DNA of 64,000 nt from an uncultured Paracoccaceae bacterium (GTDB taxonomy: Bacteria > Pseudomonadota > Alphaproteobacteria > Rhodobacterales > Rhodobacteraceae), in NCBI GenBank assembly GCA_951812305.1, contig CATOSB010000003.1:92001-156000 (forward strand). The letters are read 5' to 3'. This document shows, one piece after another, positions 1-8,832 of this stretch. The position numbers and the translations under genes are program-made. The notes below the pieces were generated by a model. The model saw nothing but the letters and a program-made list of their open reading frames with translations, made no database searches and was not told where the DNA came from. Each line of letters starts with the position of its first letter. Positions within the stretch are counted from its first letter, which is position 1.

Positions 1-373
1 AGCCCCGCTCAACCCAATCCGCCAAGTTCAGGTCACGCCCACCGAGCTGTTCAATCATCCATGCCTGGAGTCTGGCCCGATCACGATCAGAAGCCCGGCG
101 AAACCCGAGAAAATCCAGAATACTCGCACGTTGCCGCCGCGCGGTGTCACTGGAAAAAGAGTAGGAAAGATCGTCTGTCGCCCCAATCTGGTCAGCAACG
201 TACACGATCACATCAGGGTCAAGATCACCGCGCGTGGCAGGAAACCGGCCATGCTGGCGAAAAAAGAGGAGTTGGCATGCAATCGCGACCCGCGACTTCG
301 CCCCAAACCGGTTTAGAAACTCAAAATCCGAATATGAAAGCCCCCACGTTGAGGCAAATGCTTGCTCTATCAT
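1..373 (-). pseudogene. Tn3-family transposase, N-terminal part (runs off left edge)
   Basis: Reading leftward from an ATG at 373, 124 codons are open to the window edge. The protein starts MIEQAFASTWGLSYSDFEFL and contains LLFFRQHGRFP, VIVYVADQIGA and RASILDFLGFRRASDRDRARL. That order matches the N-terminal DUF4158 DNA-binding region of Tn3-family transposases. A GGAGG lies 5 nt upstream of the ATG. The catalytic DDE domain would lie beyond the window, so intactness is unknown, and no Tn3-type 38-bp terminal repeat was recognised in the bases to its right. The family call rests on remembered motif similarity. Confidence 0.72.
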
Positions 374-548
374 GACCCCTCCAGACGCAAGCATCATCCA
401 ACATCAGCTCTGGCCGTCAATCAGCCTTTCGTTCCCTGTACGTTCTTTCAAAAGCCCAAATATGATGGAGTGGACGCCTCTTCCCCCAAGGGCATCGCAT
501 TGTGCCAAGGTGGCGGTGTCAAAACAGCTACAAGAGGAGACGTCCAAG
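374..548. other. Non-coding gap between Tn3-type and IS110 transposase genes
   Basis: No convincing gene. It holds the start region of the Tn3-type transposase on one side and the leader of the IS110 transposase on the other; AGGAG at about 535-539 serves the IS110 start. The border between the two elements could not be placed because neither shows clear terminal repeats here. Confidence 0.4.
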
Positions 549-804
549 ATGGAAGTTAGCATAATCGGGATCGATATTGCCAAGAATGTGTTTCAGTTTC
601 ATGGAGCTACCGCAGATGGGTCTACCGTATTCCGCCGCAAAATCCGGCGCGGGTGTGTTCTGGATTTTCTGTCGGCGCAAACATGTTGCCTTGTTGCGAT
701 GGAGGCTTGCGCCAGTTCCCATCACTGGGGCCGCGAGATCGAACGGCTCGGACATGAGGTTCGATTGATCCCTCCGCAATATGTCAAGCCATTCAGGAAG
801 CGAC

Positions 805-1994
805 CTTACCACCCTTCAATTTAGCCAGACATCCCAGAGCTTGGGGATTTTGGCATAACCTGCGAGGCATCGTCGGATAGCACGAAGGCCTGTCTTGAAG
901 AGAGAGCATAAGGACCTTCGGGCTTTTCGAATCCCCTTTTTTCGCCGCGTATTGCGACGTGGTGCTCTTCGTTTGCTCCGGTTGAAACAGCCCAGTACAT
1001 GGCGATTGCCAGCACCAAAATGAGGCGGGCCAATCGATCCGGCTTTTTGATCTGGCTTTGAGTAATTTCAAAGCCCCGGGTTTTGAAGTCGGAGAACATG
1101 GCTTCAATTCCCCAACGCATTCCATAATCGAGCACCTTGTACTCGGACGGTGCTGCATTCATGGCAATAATCCAAGGCTCTTTGTGCCCCTCCTCGTGAA
1201 GCACTCCAATGTTGCTAAAGACGCCCGTTCCGTAAAGCTCAGCGTTTACAAGCCCTTCGGGCATCAGTTGGGCAATTTCGCGCGTCATCATCTCGCCACC
1301 CTGATGTTGCAGTGTGATATTTCCCTTCATGCGCAGCCGGTAGTCCCATCCAGCCTCCTGGCACCATGCGACCAATCGGGCGGTTCCATAAAACCGATCT
1401 CCCGCCAGCAACACACGCGCATCCGCCGGGAGCCATGGGCGGACTGCTTCCAAAAGCTCATGTTGCACGCGCCATCCAATCGGCCCTTTGGTCTGGCGTA
1501 CACGCCAGGCGACCGGGAGGGCCCGATCCCGCATCCGCACCGATAACATCAAAACCTCATGCCCTTCGTTGAGCTTGCTTTGATCAAGGGCCACCACAAT
1601 CGTTTCTCCGGCCTCACACTGGCGGCGGAAAATTTCACCAACATAGGCCTGCATGATCTCATCAGTATCGATGTGAGGATTGCCCAGAACCCGCGAAATG
1701 TATTGATAGCGGTGGTCCACAGAGCCGATATCGCGGGGCAGAGCAGCCGCATTTTCCATCAGATTGACGCTGCGCGTGTTCAAAATCACGCTTGCTATGA
1801 TGCACAATCCCTCCCGGCGCGACTTGTGATACCCGAGCAAGCGGTCCTGAAAATCCGCCTCAACCTTCGAATAAAGCTCTGAAAAACAAACATTTCCCAA
1901 CAAACCAGCCTCCAATATCAGCAGTGGAGACTCCTTGAATCACACAGATCAGACAAACGTCAAATCAGATCCGGAAATTTTGAAGGGTGGTAAG
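805..1994 (-). mobile_element. IS4-type element, copy 1 of 5
   Basis: A 1190-bp element with terminal inverted repeat CTTACCACCCTTCAA at the left and its complement at the right. The same 9 bp, ggaagcgac, flanks it at 796-804 and 1995-2003: a clean target duplication inside the IS110 gene. This copy shares one silent base (GAG in the HEEGHK segment of the transposase) with copy 5, whereas copies 2-4 have GAA there. Confidence 0.95.
821..1915 (-). CDS. IS4-family transposase (copy 1)
   Basis: A 364-residue DDE transposase. The first Asp is in VALDQSKL (about residue 109), the second in LLAGDRFYG (about 170). The Glu lies in YGMRWGIEAMFSDFK (about 270), which fits the Y-(2)-R-(3)-E-(6)-K signature of the IS4 family. 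The start is a TTG 16 nt after AGGAG; in-frame CTG codons lie nearer the AGGAG, so the real start may differ by a few residues. It fills nearly the whole element, reads intact, and is the same protein in all five copies. Confidence 0.9.
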   Translation of the reverse strand: MEAGLLGNVCFSELYSKVEADFQDRLLGYHKSRREGLCIIASVILNTRSVNLMENAAALPRDIGSVDHRYQYISRVLGNPHIDTDEIMQAYVGEIFRRQCEAGETIVVALDQSKLNEGHEVLMLSVRMRDRALPVAWRVRQTKGPIGWRVQHELLEAVRPWLPADARVLLAGDRFYGTARLVAWCQEAGWDYRLRMKGNITLQHQGGEMMTREIAQLMPEGLVNAELYGTGVFSNIGVLHEEGHKEPWIIAMNAAPSEYKVLDYGMRWGIEAMFSDFKTRGFEITQSQIKKPDRLARLILVLAIAMYWAVSTGANEEHHVAIRGEKRGFEKPEGPYALSSRQAFVLSDDASQVMPKSPSSGMSG

Positions 1995-2578
1995 GGAAGC
2001 GACAGAAGAACGATATGGCTGATGCCGAAGCAATTGCGGAGGCCGCAGCGCGCGCCGGGATGAGATTTGTCGCCGTGAAATCGGCGGAACAGCAATCCCG
2101 ATCCATGCTATTGAAAACGCGAGAATTGTTTGTCGGTCAACGCACGCAGGTCATCAATACACTACGCGGTCATCTAGGCGAGTATGGGATTGTGGCAGCT
2201 CAGGGCCCGTCCCACATCAGAAAACTCGAAGCTATGGTTATCGACGACGAAACCACCGAACTCCCGTTGATAATGCGCAATATGTGCATCCGGCTCTTCG
2301 ATCACTTGAGCATTCTGGATTGGCAGATTGATGACCTGACATCCCGGATCGAAGCCGCGGCCCGAATGGATGAGAATGCGCAGCGGTTGATGACCATACC
2401 TGGAATCGGGCCCATGTGCGCCATGGCAATATCATCTCTCGCACCCCCACGTGAGAGTTTTCGCAAGGGGCGGGATTTTGCCGCCTGGGCAGGCCTGACG
2501 CCAAAACAGAACTCTACAGGCGGGAAAACCCGGCTGGGGCGAACGTCGAAGATGGGCCAGAAAGATACCAGAAGATTA

Positions 2579-3747
2579 TACCAACGGCTTGATCAATTGA
2601 CCGTTGCCCATTCTCTGGTCGTTATTGAGGTTATGCGCTGCGGGTCATTTTCGAAGAAGTTCCAGGCGTCTGCGCATTTGTCGAGGATCTGCTCGTAGGT
2701 ATCGAACACGGTGATGGCCAGCTTGTTGGAGCGCAGATAGGCCCAGACATTTTCCATCGGGTTGAGTTCGGGCGCATAGGGGGGCAGCTTCAGGAGCGTT
2801 ATGTTGTCTGGCACCAAGAGCCCCTTGGCTCCGTGCCACCCCGCGCCATCTGTGACCAGGAGCGCATGAGAACCGGGTGCGATTGTTTTTGAGACCTCGT
2901 CGAGATGCAGGCCCATCGCCTCTGTGTTAACATAAGGCAGGATCAGCCCAGCTGCGGCACCACGTGCCGGACAGGCAGCGCCAAATACGTAGCTCCATTT
3001 GTAGCGGGTATCCCGGGGCGCACGTGGGCGGGTTCCCCGCTTCGCCCAGACACGGGTGAGTGTTCCCTGCTGGCCCACCCGTGCTTCGTCCTGGAACCAT
3101 ATTTCCAGTGGCTTTCCTTTCGCCCGTTCAGTCAAAATGTCGGCTACGATGCTGGCAAAGTTTTTTTTAAATGCAGTCTGTGCCACTGGGTCGGCGTTGG
3201 GATGTTCGGGGCGGACCGACAGCCTGCGAAAGCCCAGTTGAACCAAATAACTACCTACTGTGCGTTCGTGGAGCTTGATCTCGAACTCCGCCTCAATGCG
3301 CCGGGCAAGATCGGCGCGACGCCAGCGAACCACACCATCGCGGGCCGGATCAGGGCCAGCCTCCACCCAGACCGCAAGCTGCGCTATCTGCTCCGGCGAC
3401 AATCGAGGTTTCGCGCCGCCACCCCCACGATCTGACAGCCCGTCAGGACCTTCGACATTGTATCGATGGACCCAGTCTCGAAGGGTTTGGCGATCCATCC
3501 CGCAACTCTGGGCAGCAACCTTGCGCGACGACCCTTCAAGCACCAGAGCAATCGCCAAAAGCCGACGTGCTACTTTGCCGTTCGACGCGCGACCGGCTAA
3601 AGCGCGCAACTCGTGCACCGTGAAATCATCGCGCAAAACCGGAACCGCGGCACCCATATCTCCCTCCCTCTCTGGACAGAAACAGTGAGTCACATACCGA
3701 ACAATTTGGGAATCCAAAAAGCGAGTCAAATCATCCCGCCGTTGGTA
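2579..3747 (-). mobile_element. IS630-type element A
   Basis: A 1169-bp element with ends TACCAACGGC and GCCGTTGGTA, flanked on both sides by TTA (contains the TA target typical of IS630/Tc1-mariner elements). It is inserted in the IS110 transposase gene; joining the flanks across one TTA restores that frame. It is related to, but distinct from, the two IS630-B copies at 13,270 and 50,437, which have the same length and the same terminal TACCAA. Confidence 0.9.
2593..3657 (-). CDS. IS630-family transposase (element A, single frame)
   Basis: A 354-residue transposase starting MGAAVPVLRDDFTVHEL, with GGAGGGAG just upstream. An N-terminal helix-turn-helix (AQSCGMDRQTLRDWVHRYN) is followed by a DDE domain: WFQDEARVGQ, then LVTDGAGWHG, then PELNPMENVW carrying the Glu. 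The coding strand holds a run of eight A at the FKKNF codons, which keeps the two halves in one frame. The IS630-B relatives have seven A there and need a -1 shift. Intact. Confidence 0.9.
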   Translation of the reverse strand: MGAAVPVLRDDFTVHELRALAGRASNGKVARRLLAIALVLEGSSRKVAAQSCGMDRQTLRDWVHRYNVEGPDGLSDRGGGGAKPRLSPEQIAQLAVWVEAGPDPARDGVVRWRRADLARRIEAEFEIKLHERTVGSYLVQLGFRRLSVRPEHPNADPVAQTAFKKNFASIVADILTERAKGKPLEIWFQDEARVGQQGTLTRVWAKRGTRPRAPRDTRYKWSYVFGAACPARGAAAGLILPYVNTEAMGLHLDEVSKTIAPGSHALLVTDGAGWHGAKGLLVPDNITLLKLPPYAPELNPMENVWAYLRSNKLAITVFDTYEQILDKCADAWNFFENDPQRITSITTREWATVN

Positions 3748-3945
3748 TTACTCATCCCTGGAGCAATGTCCGTCATCCAATCCAATGAACGAAAAGGTGG
3801 TGCACCCGATGGTTCGTGGCTCGACCGGATGCTGAAACGCAAACCCAAACTGCTGGTGGCCATCGCGCTGGCAAACAAGATGGCCCGGATGGCTTGGGCT
3901 GTGATGAAAAACGAGGATGTATATCGAGTTCAGTTGGCGGCCTGA

Positions 3946-4164
3946 GGAAAGCCAGCTGTCAGCCGGAATGCGGTAGATCTTAGCGGAGGATTATGGGCGA
4001 ACAGTCGAGAATGACGGGATTGGGAAACCAGGGAAGCTGTGTGGAGTTGAAACCCCGCAAATATGATTTGGACCCGATCTTCGAACTATCCATAAGGGCC
4101 CGCGAACAAGAGCGTCGCAATCAGAGGCCGGACACACGTAGGAACTCGACCGCATTTCCCAAAA
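3946..4164. other. 3' non-coding end of the IS110 element
   Basis: No gene. The stretch after the IS110 stop most likely is the long 3' untranslated end that IS110 elements carry. The exact IS110 right terminus was not identified; IS110 ends lack long inverted repeats. Confidence 0.4.
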
Positions 4165-5142
4165 TCACTTAAAGATTCTGCTTGCGTTCCAGGAGGCGTC
4201 CACACATGCAGCTTCGGGCCAGCTAGGCCTGACAGGTGAATGCATGCATTCACCGAGAGGGCAGATGTCCTGAAGATCGGACTTGGCCTTTTCGTGTAAA
4301 GATTTTGGCATCGCGCCCAACACGTTGGCTGTTTTGTGGACCCAGCATCGCTGTTCGCGCGTCTCGGGGAAGACATCGCGCAGAGCGGTCCAAAACCCAA
4401 GTGCGCCGTCGCCGATGGCCAGTTCCGGGGGCACCGCCAGACCACGTTTCTTTAGCCCCTTCAACAGGTCGCGCCAACTGTCGGCATTCTCTCGGAACCC
4501 GTCCATAATCGCCAAAACATCCTTCTGACCATACTCATCTGCGCCTATAATGACCAACATACATTGACGATCCCCGTCCAGACGCGGCGTGAAGTAAACC
4601 CCGTCCGCCCAGATGTAGACATAGCGCTTGCCAGTGAGATCGCGCTTGCGCCAGGTCTCATATTCCTCCCACCACGCAGCCTTCAGACGCGTGATGGTCG
4701 AAGACGACAGCCCCTCGGCATCCGGCCCAAGAAGTGCTGCCAGTGCTTCGCTGAAGTCGCCTGTCGAGATACCTTTCAGGTACAGCCAGGGGAGCAACTC
4801 TTCCACTGACTTCGACTTGCGCAAATAGGGCGGCACCAGCGCCGAGCGGAACTTGATCTTGCTTCCATCTTCATTGCTGCCGCGGTCCCGAACGCGCGGC
4901 ACCTGTACAGGAACCGTGCCGATCCCCGTCATCATCTCGCGCTCCGGCAAGAAACCGTGACGGACAAGGCGTTGGCGGCCTTCTTCGTCCAAAAGATGCG
5001 CGTACTCGGCGATGAATGCGGAAACTTCAGCTTGAACCGCCGTGCGCAGAAGCTCCTTCGCACCGGACTGGATCACTTCGGTCAGCGGATCAGGTGAAAA
5101 TTCCGATGGAAGTTCGAATGGTACAATAGTAGATTTGGCCAT
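4165..5142 (-). pseudogene. IS256-family (Mutator-like) transposase, C-terminally truncated
   Basis: The 325-codon frame begins MAKSTIVPFELPSEF. It carries the N-terminal IS256 region, the first catalytic Asp in YIWADGVYF, the second in LAIGDGALGFW, and the CWVHKTANVLGAMPKS motif that follows it. Recognisable family sequence stops at SDLQDI (about position 4264); the last 32 codons are unrelated read-through. The final catalytic Glu region and about 90 residues are missing, so it should be inactive. The right end of the element lies near 5238, upstream of the ATG. Confidence 0.85.
4235..4254. repeat. 20-bp perfect palindrome at the broken end of IS256
   Basis: The sequence ggtgaatgcatgcattcacc equals its own reverse complement. 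It sits 10 bp from the point where IS256 transposase homology ends, so it may mark the junction or be an operator-like site of the unknown flanking DNA. No partner copy was seen in the window. Confidence 0.8.
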
Positions 5143-5239
5143 GGTGGCATATCCTTTCTCATTGAGATTGACGGCGCGATTGCACCGCCATGATATGCCG
5201 CCCGCTTCAGGCCATCACCAACTTTCGGGCATAACTCCC

Positions 5240-5539
5240 GAAAATTCGGACAAGAATAACAAGATGGCAATTGAGCCCGTTGATATCGACGACATCTTGA
5301 CCAAGGTTGCAAGTCTGCCGGTCAGCGCTTGGACCTATAAGCATGATGCTGATGAAGGTGTCCGCCACATTGGCCCAATGGCGCAGGACTTCTATGCGTT
5401 ATTTGGAACCGGAGCTTCTGAGAAGGGCATCTCAACCCTTGATACATCAGGTGTTGCCCTTGCAGCGATTAAGGCTCTGTATCAGCAAAATGAGACATTG
5501 CGCGCGCGCATCGACATGCTTGAGCAGACCGACAGATAA
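5240..5539 (+). pseudogene. Orphan S74 intramolecular-chaperone domain (tail-fibre/endosialidase type), 5' part lost
   Basis: The open frame after the IS256 end encodes a stretch from NSDKNNKMAIEPVD to MLEQTDR. It includes VRHIGPMAQDFYALFG and GVALAAIKALYQQNETLRARI, the hallmarks of the peptidase S74 domain that trimerises and then self-cleaves from phage tail spikes and some surface proteins. The fragment begins at the SD-x-x-x-K motif where that domain normally starts and self-cleavage occurs. The host protein is gone, cut by IS256. A strong terminator follows the stop. Confidence 0.75.
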
Positions 5540-5570
5540 GCTTGGGATTAAAACCACAGACCAAAAACGA

Positions 5571-5604
5571 AGAATCAGGCGCTTGCTTACAGGCGCCTGA
5601 TTCT
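5571..5604 (+). terminator. Rho-independent terminator after the S74 fragment
   Basis: A 12-bp perfect stem (AGAATCAGGCGC and its complement) with a 10-nt loop is followed by CTATTTAG. The T run is short. It lies 31 bp after the stop codon and insulates the following polysaccharide genes. Confidence 0.75.
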
Positions 5605-5671
5605 ATTTAGGTGCTGTCACGTCAGAACCGATCAACTGCCAAAGCTCTGCACGAGTGAATAGAGGTTCCCT

Positions 5672-6535
5672 ATGGCCGCAAACGAACCCAGTGCCTCGTT
5701 CCCAGTTGCAATTGGTGGGATTGGGGGCAGCGGCACAAGAGCGATCGCCCGAATTCTTGACGAAACAGGATTTTATCTTGGAGATACGCTTAACAGGTCC
5801 CACGACAACCTTTGGTTCACGTTGCTCTTTCAGCGGGAGGCCTGGTTTGAGAAATTTCCCGAAGACGAAGACGTCAGAAAAGCCTGCCACCTTTTTTTCA
5901 AAGCAATGACCCAAGGGCTAAGATCTTCCAAAACGCCAAAAGAATACGCACTTTTAGATCAGCTTGATGAGCCGAAAGCCTTACTGAAAGCACGTACTGA
6001 AATAATCCAGTCTACAGGTGCGGATCTGAACCGGTTCATAGGTTGGGGCTGGAAAGAACCAAACACGCACATTTTTCTGCCGGATCTGGCCGAGCATGTC
6101 CGGGGCCTGAAGTATATTCATGTGATACGGAACGCGTTTGATATGATTTTCAGCCACAATCAAAACCAGCTGCGCAACTGGGGAAAGTTTATTCTTGGGG
6201 ATAACCCGGAAATTGAAGACGATGACCGAACAAAAAAATTGCGCCTGGATTACTGGATTGGTGCGAACCGTAGGGCGATTAGGATTGGCAGGGAAAAGCT
6301 GCCAGGTCGGTTTCTCGTAATCAGCTATGATAATCTATGTGCCAGTCCGCTACCCGAAATTCGAAGGCTTTTGCGGTTCCTCAATATCGACCTCACAAAT
6401 GAAACTATCTCAAAGTGTGAAACACTCGTGCGGCCTGGGGCAATCGGACGGCACCGAGATCATGATCTGAGCAACCTGTCACCGGAACAGCACGCTTATG
6501 TTCAGGAGATAGAGCAGTCGATGTTTGACATTTGA
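5672..6535 (+). CDS. Sulfotransferase family protein
   Basis: 287 residues, probably transferring sulfate from PAPS to a polysaccharide, lipid or small acceptor; the acceptor cannot be told. The 5'-phosphosulfate-binding loop is visible near the N-terminus (GGIGGSGTRAIARIL, residues 14-28), then WGWKEPNTHIFLPDL (about 126-140), and the 3'-phosphate-binding segment YIHVIRNAFDMIFSHNQ (about 149-165). The gene looks AT-richer than manC beside it, which hints at separate acquisition. It lies just upstream of manC, rmlC and rmlB on the same strand, so a role in decorating a surface polysaccharide is a reasonable inference. Confidence 0.8.
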   Translation: MAANEPSASFPVAIGGIGGSGTRAIARILDETGFYLGDTLNRSHDNLWFTLLFQREAWFEKFPEDEDVRKACHLFFKAMTQGLRSSKTPKEYALLDQLDEPKALLKARTEIIQSTGADLNRFIGWGWKEPNTHIFLPDLAEHVRGLKYIHVIRNAFDMIFSHNQNQLRNWGKFILGDNPEIEDDDRTKKLRLDYWIGANRRAIRIGREKLPGRFLVISYDNLCASPLPEIRRLLRFLNIDLTNETISKCETLVRPGAIGRHRDHDLSNLSPEQHAYVQEIEQSMFDI

Positions 6536-6644
6536 TAAGTGATCCCAGCGGCATGATCAGCCACCCAGGCCGTGTATTGTCCTCTACTCCACAATAGCCG
6601 ATACAAAGGCACAAAACGATATTGGTTTCCCGGAGGATAGTTGA

Positions 6645-8057
6645 TTGATTGTGCCAGTCCTTCTCTGCGGCGGCTCCGGCACCCGCCTTTGGCCCCTATC
6701 GCGCAAATCCTATCCCAAACAGTTCGCTGCACTTCTTGGAGGAGAGAGCCTGTTTCAGGCATCCGCAAAGCGTCTGGGTGGGGACGGTTTCGCGGCCCCG
6801 GTGGTGGTTACGGGCTCGGATTTTCGGTTTATCGTCACCGAACAGCTCGCCGCGGCAGGCATCGACCCGGGCGCGGTGCTGATCGAGCCGGAGGGCAGGA
6901 ACACCGCACCAGCGGTTCTGGCCGCCGCGATGTGGCTGGCGAAATCCGACCCCGACGCGCTGATGCTTGTGGCGCCGTCCGATCATGTCATTCCCGATGC
7001 GGGTGCCTTTCGCGCGGCACTTGAGGTCGGGGCAGAGGCGGCGCGGGCCGGGCGGCTGGTAACCTTTGGCATTACACCTGAGCGGGCAGAGACTGGATAC
7101 GGTTGGCTGGAACTGGCCGAAACGCCGATGACCGGGGCGCAGGATCTGGTCCGGTTCGTAGAAAAGCCTGATGCGGAAAGTGCACGAAACATGCTGGATC
7201 AGGGTCGATTCCTGTGGAACGCGGGTATTTTTCTGTTTTCGGTTCGCACCATTCTTGATGCGTTTGCGGCGCATGCGCCCGACTTGTTGGAACCGGTGCA
7301 AGGGGCTGTTGATCAGGGCCGCGCTGATCTGGGATTTCTGCGCCTTGATTCCAAAATGTGGGGCAAAGCGGAGGAGATTTCAATCGACTATGCGGTGATG
7401 GAACGCACCGACAACCTGTCAGTGGTGCCGTTTTCCGCCGGCTGGTCTGATCTTGGTGACTGGCATGCGGTCTGGCGAGAGATGGCCCGCGATGATGCAG
7501 GCGTTGCTACCGCTGGGCCGGCCGAGGCTATTGATTGCAGGGACACGCTTTTGCGCTCTGAGGCCGAGGGGCTAGAAATTGTCGGAATCGGGCTCAGCAA
7601 CATCGTCGCTGTTGCCATGCCGGATGCGGTTCTGGTGGCGGATGCCGCCCGGACGCAGGACGTCAAAAAAGCGGTCACCCGGCTGAAGGCGAAATCGGCC
7701 AAACAGGCCACCGCCTTTCCCAAGGATCACCGCCCTTGGGGTTGGTTTGAAACGTTGGTTCTGGTCGAAGGGTTTCAGGTCAAACGTATCGTGGTGCATC
7801 CCGGGGCGGCGCTGTCCCTGCAAAGCCATCGTTATCGGGCCGAGCACTGGATTGTGGTCGCGGGCACTGCCAAGGTCACCATCGGTGACAAGGTACAGTT
7901 GGTGAGTGAGAACCAGTCAGTTTACGTCCCGCTTGGCACCGTGCACCGGATGGAGAACCCTGGAATGGTTCCGATGGTGTTGATAGAGGTTCAGACCGGC
8001 ACCTATCTAGGGGAAGACGACATCGTAAGATACGAGGACGTCTATGCGCGTGACTAA
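6645..8057 (+). CDS. manC: Mannose-1-phosphate guanylyltransferase / mannose-6-phosphate isomerase (type II)
   Basis: 470 residues, the usual length of the bifunctional ManC/AlgA/XanB enzyme. The N-terminal nucleotidyltransferase has GGSGTRLWPLSRKSYPKQF (residues 8-26) and FVEKPD; the C-terminal cupin-type isomerase domain has VHPGAALSLQSHRYRAEHW. It makes GDP-mannose in the cytoplasm for polysaccharide synthesis. The start is a TTG with GGAGG 8 nt upstream; no ATG fits the family N-terminus. It is first of a manC-rmlC-rmlB series, with 55 bp to the next gene. Confidence 0.92.
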   Translation: MIVPVLLCGGSGTRLWPLSRKSYPKQFAALLGGESLFQASAKRLGGDGFAAPVVVTGSDFRFIVTEQLAAAGIDPGAVLIEPEGRNTAPAVLAAAMWLAKSDPDALMLVAPSDHVIPDAGAFRAALEVGAEAARAGRLVTFGITPERAETGYGWLELAETPMTGAQDLVRFVEKPDAESARNMLDQGRFLWNAGIFLFSVRTILDAFAAHAPDLLEPVQGAVDQGRADLGFLRLDSKMWGKAEEISIDYAVMERTDNLSVVPFSAGWSDLGDWHAVWREMARDDAGVATAGPAEAIDCRDTLLRSEAEGLEIVGIGLSNIVAVAMPDAVLVADAARTQDVKKAVTRLKAKSAKQATAFPKDHRPWGWFETLVLVEGFQVKRIVVHPGAALSLQSHRYRAEHWIVVAGTAKVTIGDKVQLVSENQSVYVPLGTVHRMENPGMVPMVLIEVQTGTYLGEDDIVRYEDVYARD

Positions 8058-8112
8058 CGTGAAGGGGCCGAAGATGGGGCTCAAAAAGGGGTGATTCGGG
8101 TCAGGGAGAGAC

Positions 8113-8691
8113 ATGAAAGTAGAGGAAACAAGCCTGCCGGGGGTGGTGGTTTTGTCACCGCGACGGTTCGGTGATCATCGTGGCTTCTTCAGCGAAAGCT
8201 GGAATGCCGCACGTATGGCAGAGGCCGGACTAAAATACGAATTCATGCAGGACAATCATTCGCTGAGCCGCGAAGCAGGCACGCTACGGGGATTACATTT
8301 CCAGTCGCCGCCTCATGCGCAGGCCAAATTGGTGCGCTGTGGGCGTGGATGTTTGTTTGATGTTGCCGTGGATATCCGGCAGGGCTCTGCGAGCTATGGC
8401 AAATGGGTGGGCGTCGAGCTGTCATTTGAAAACGGCAAACAGCTGATGATCCCGGCGGGGTTTCTGCATGGCTTTGTCACGCGCGAACCCGATACCGAGA
8501 TTATCTATAAATGCACCGATTTCTACGCGCCGGAATGTGACGGTGCCATACGCTGGGACAGCTGTGGCATCGATTGGGATTTGGGCGAAACAGAGCCTGT
8601 TTTAAGCGAAAAAGACACAGCAGCACCGACGTTTTCGACGTTCCGTTCGCCCTTTGCTTTCGAGAGTGCCTGTTTCAGCCAGTGTTCCTGA
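8113..8691 (+). CDS. rmlC: dTDP-4-dehydrorhamnose 3,5-epimerase
   Basis: 192 residues. The cupin epimerase shows FGDHRGFFSESW, the catalytic-His segment LRGLHFQSPPHAQAKLVRC and VELSFENGKQLMIPAGFLHGF. It converts dTDP-4-keto-6-deoxyglucose to the L-rhamno form in dTDP-rhamnose synthesis, after RmlB. The last dozen residues (AFESACFSQCS) do not resemble the family, suggesting a slightly altered 3' end. The 141 bp to rmlB hold no recognisable gene; they may be a worn remnant. Confidence 0.92.
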   Translation: MKVEETSLPGVVVLSPRRFGDHRGFFSESWNAARMAEAGLKYEFMQDNHSLSREAGTLRGLHFQSPPHAQAKLVRCGRGCLFDVAVDIRQGSASYGKWVGVELSFENGKQLMIPAGFLHGFVTREPDTEIIYKCTDFYAPECDGAIRWDSCGIDWDLGETEPVLSEKDTAAPTFSTFRSPFAFESACFSQCS

Positions 8692-8832
8692 TTGGTCGCG
8701 CGAAGACCCCCAGGCCAGGTGGGATCCACCGCGGCGGGTTGATGCTGCCCCATCCCAATGCCGTGGTGCTGAAAGATGTGCCGCGGGGGCGGGGACCATG
8801 GGCGCGCCCGCACGAATTTTGGAGCTAAATAC

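Larger units (their letters stand above)
549..3945 (+). pseudogene. IS110-family transposase, interrupted by IS4-type and IS630-type insertions
   Basis: Three in-frame pieces make one IS110 (DEDD, transposase_IS116/IS110) protein: 549-804 (MEVSIIGIDIAKNVFQFHGA, with the first acidic residue in GIDIAK), 2004-2578 (KNDMADAEAIAEAA, then the C-terminal IPGIGPMCAMAI helix-hairpin-helix and FAAWAGLTPKQNSTGGK with the catalytic serine region), and 3748-3945 (LLIPGAMSVIQ to VYRVQLAA). Removing the 1190-bp IS4 element plus its 9-bp duplication, and the 1169-bp IS630 element plus its 3-bp duplication, restores one uninterrupted reading frame, so both insertions hit an intact gene. The AGGAG upstream fits the ATG at 549. 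The gene is dead as it stands. Confidence 0.88.

Noticed and set aside
1058..1546. 162-codon frame antisense to each IS4 transposase
   Set aside because: Appears in every copy only because the element is repeated; the sense strand has the DDE protein.
8692..8832. Possible small gene between rmlC and rmlB
   Set aside because: Only short frames without start signals; at most a remnant of rmlC 3' sequence or another lost gene.
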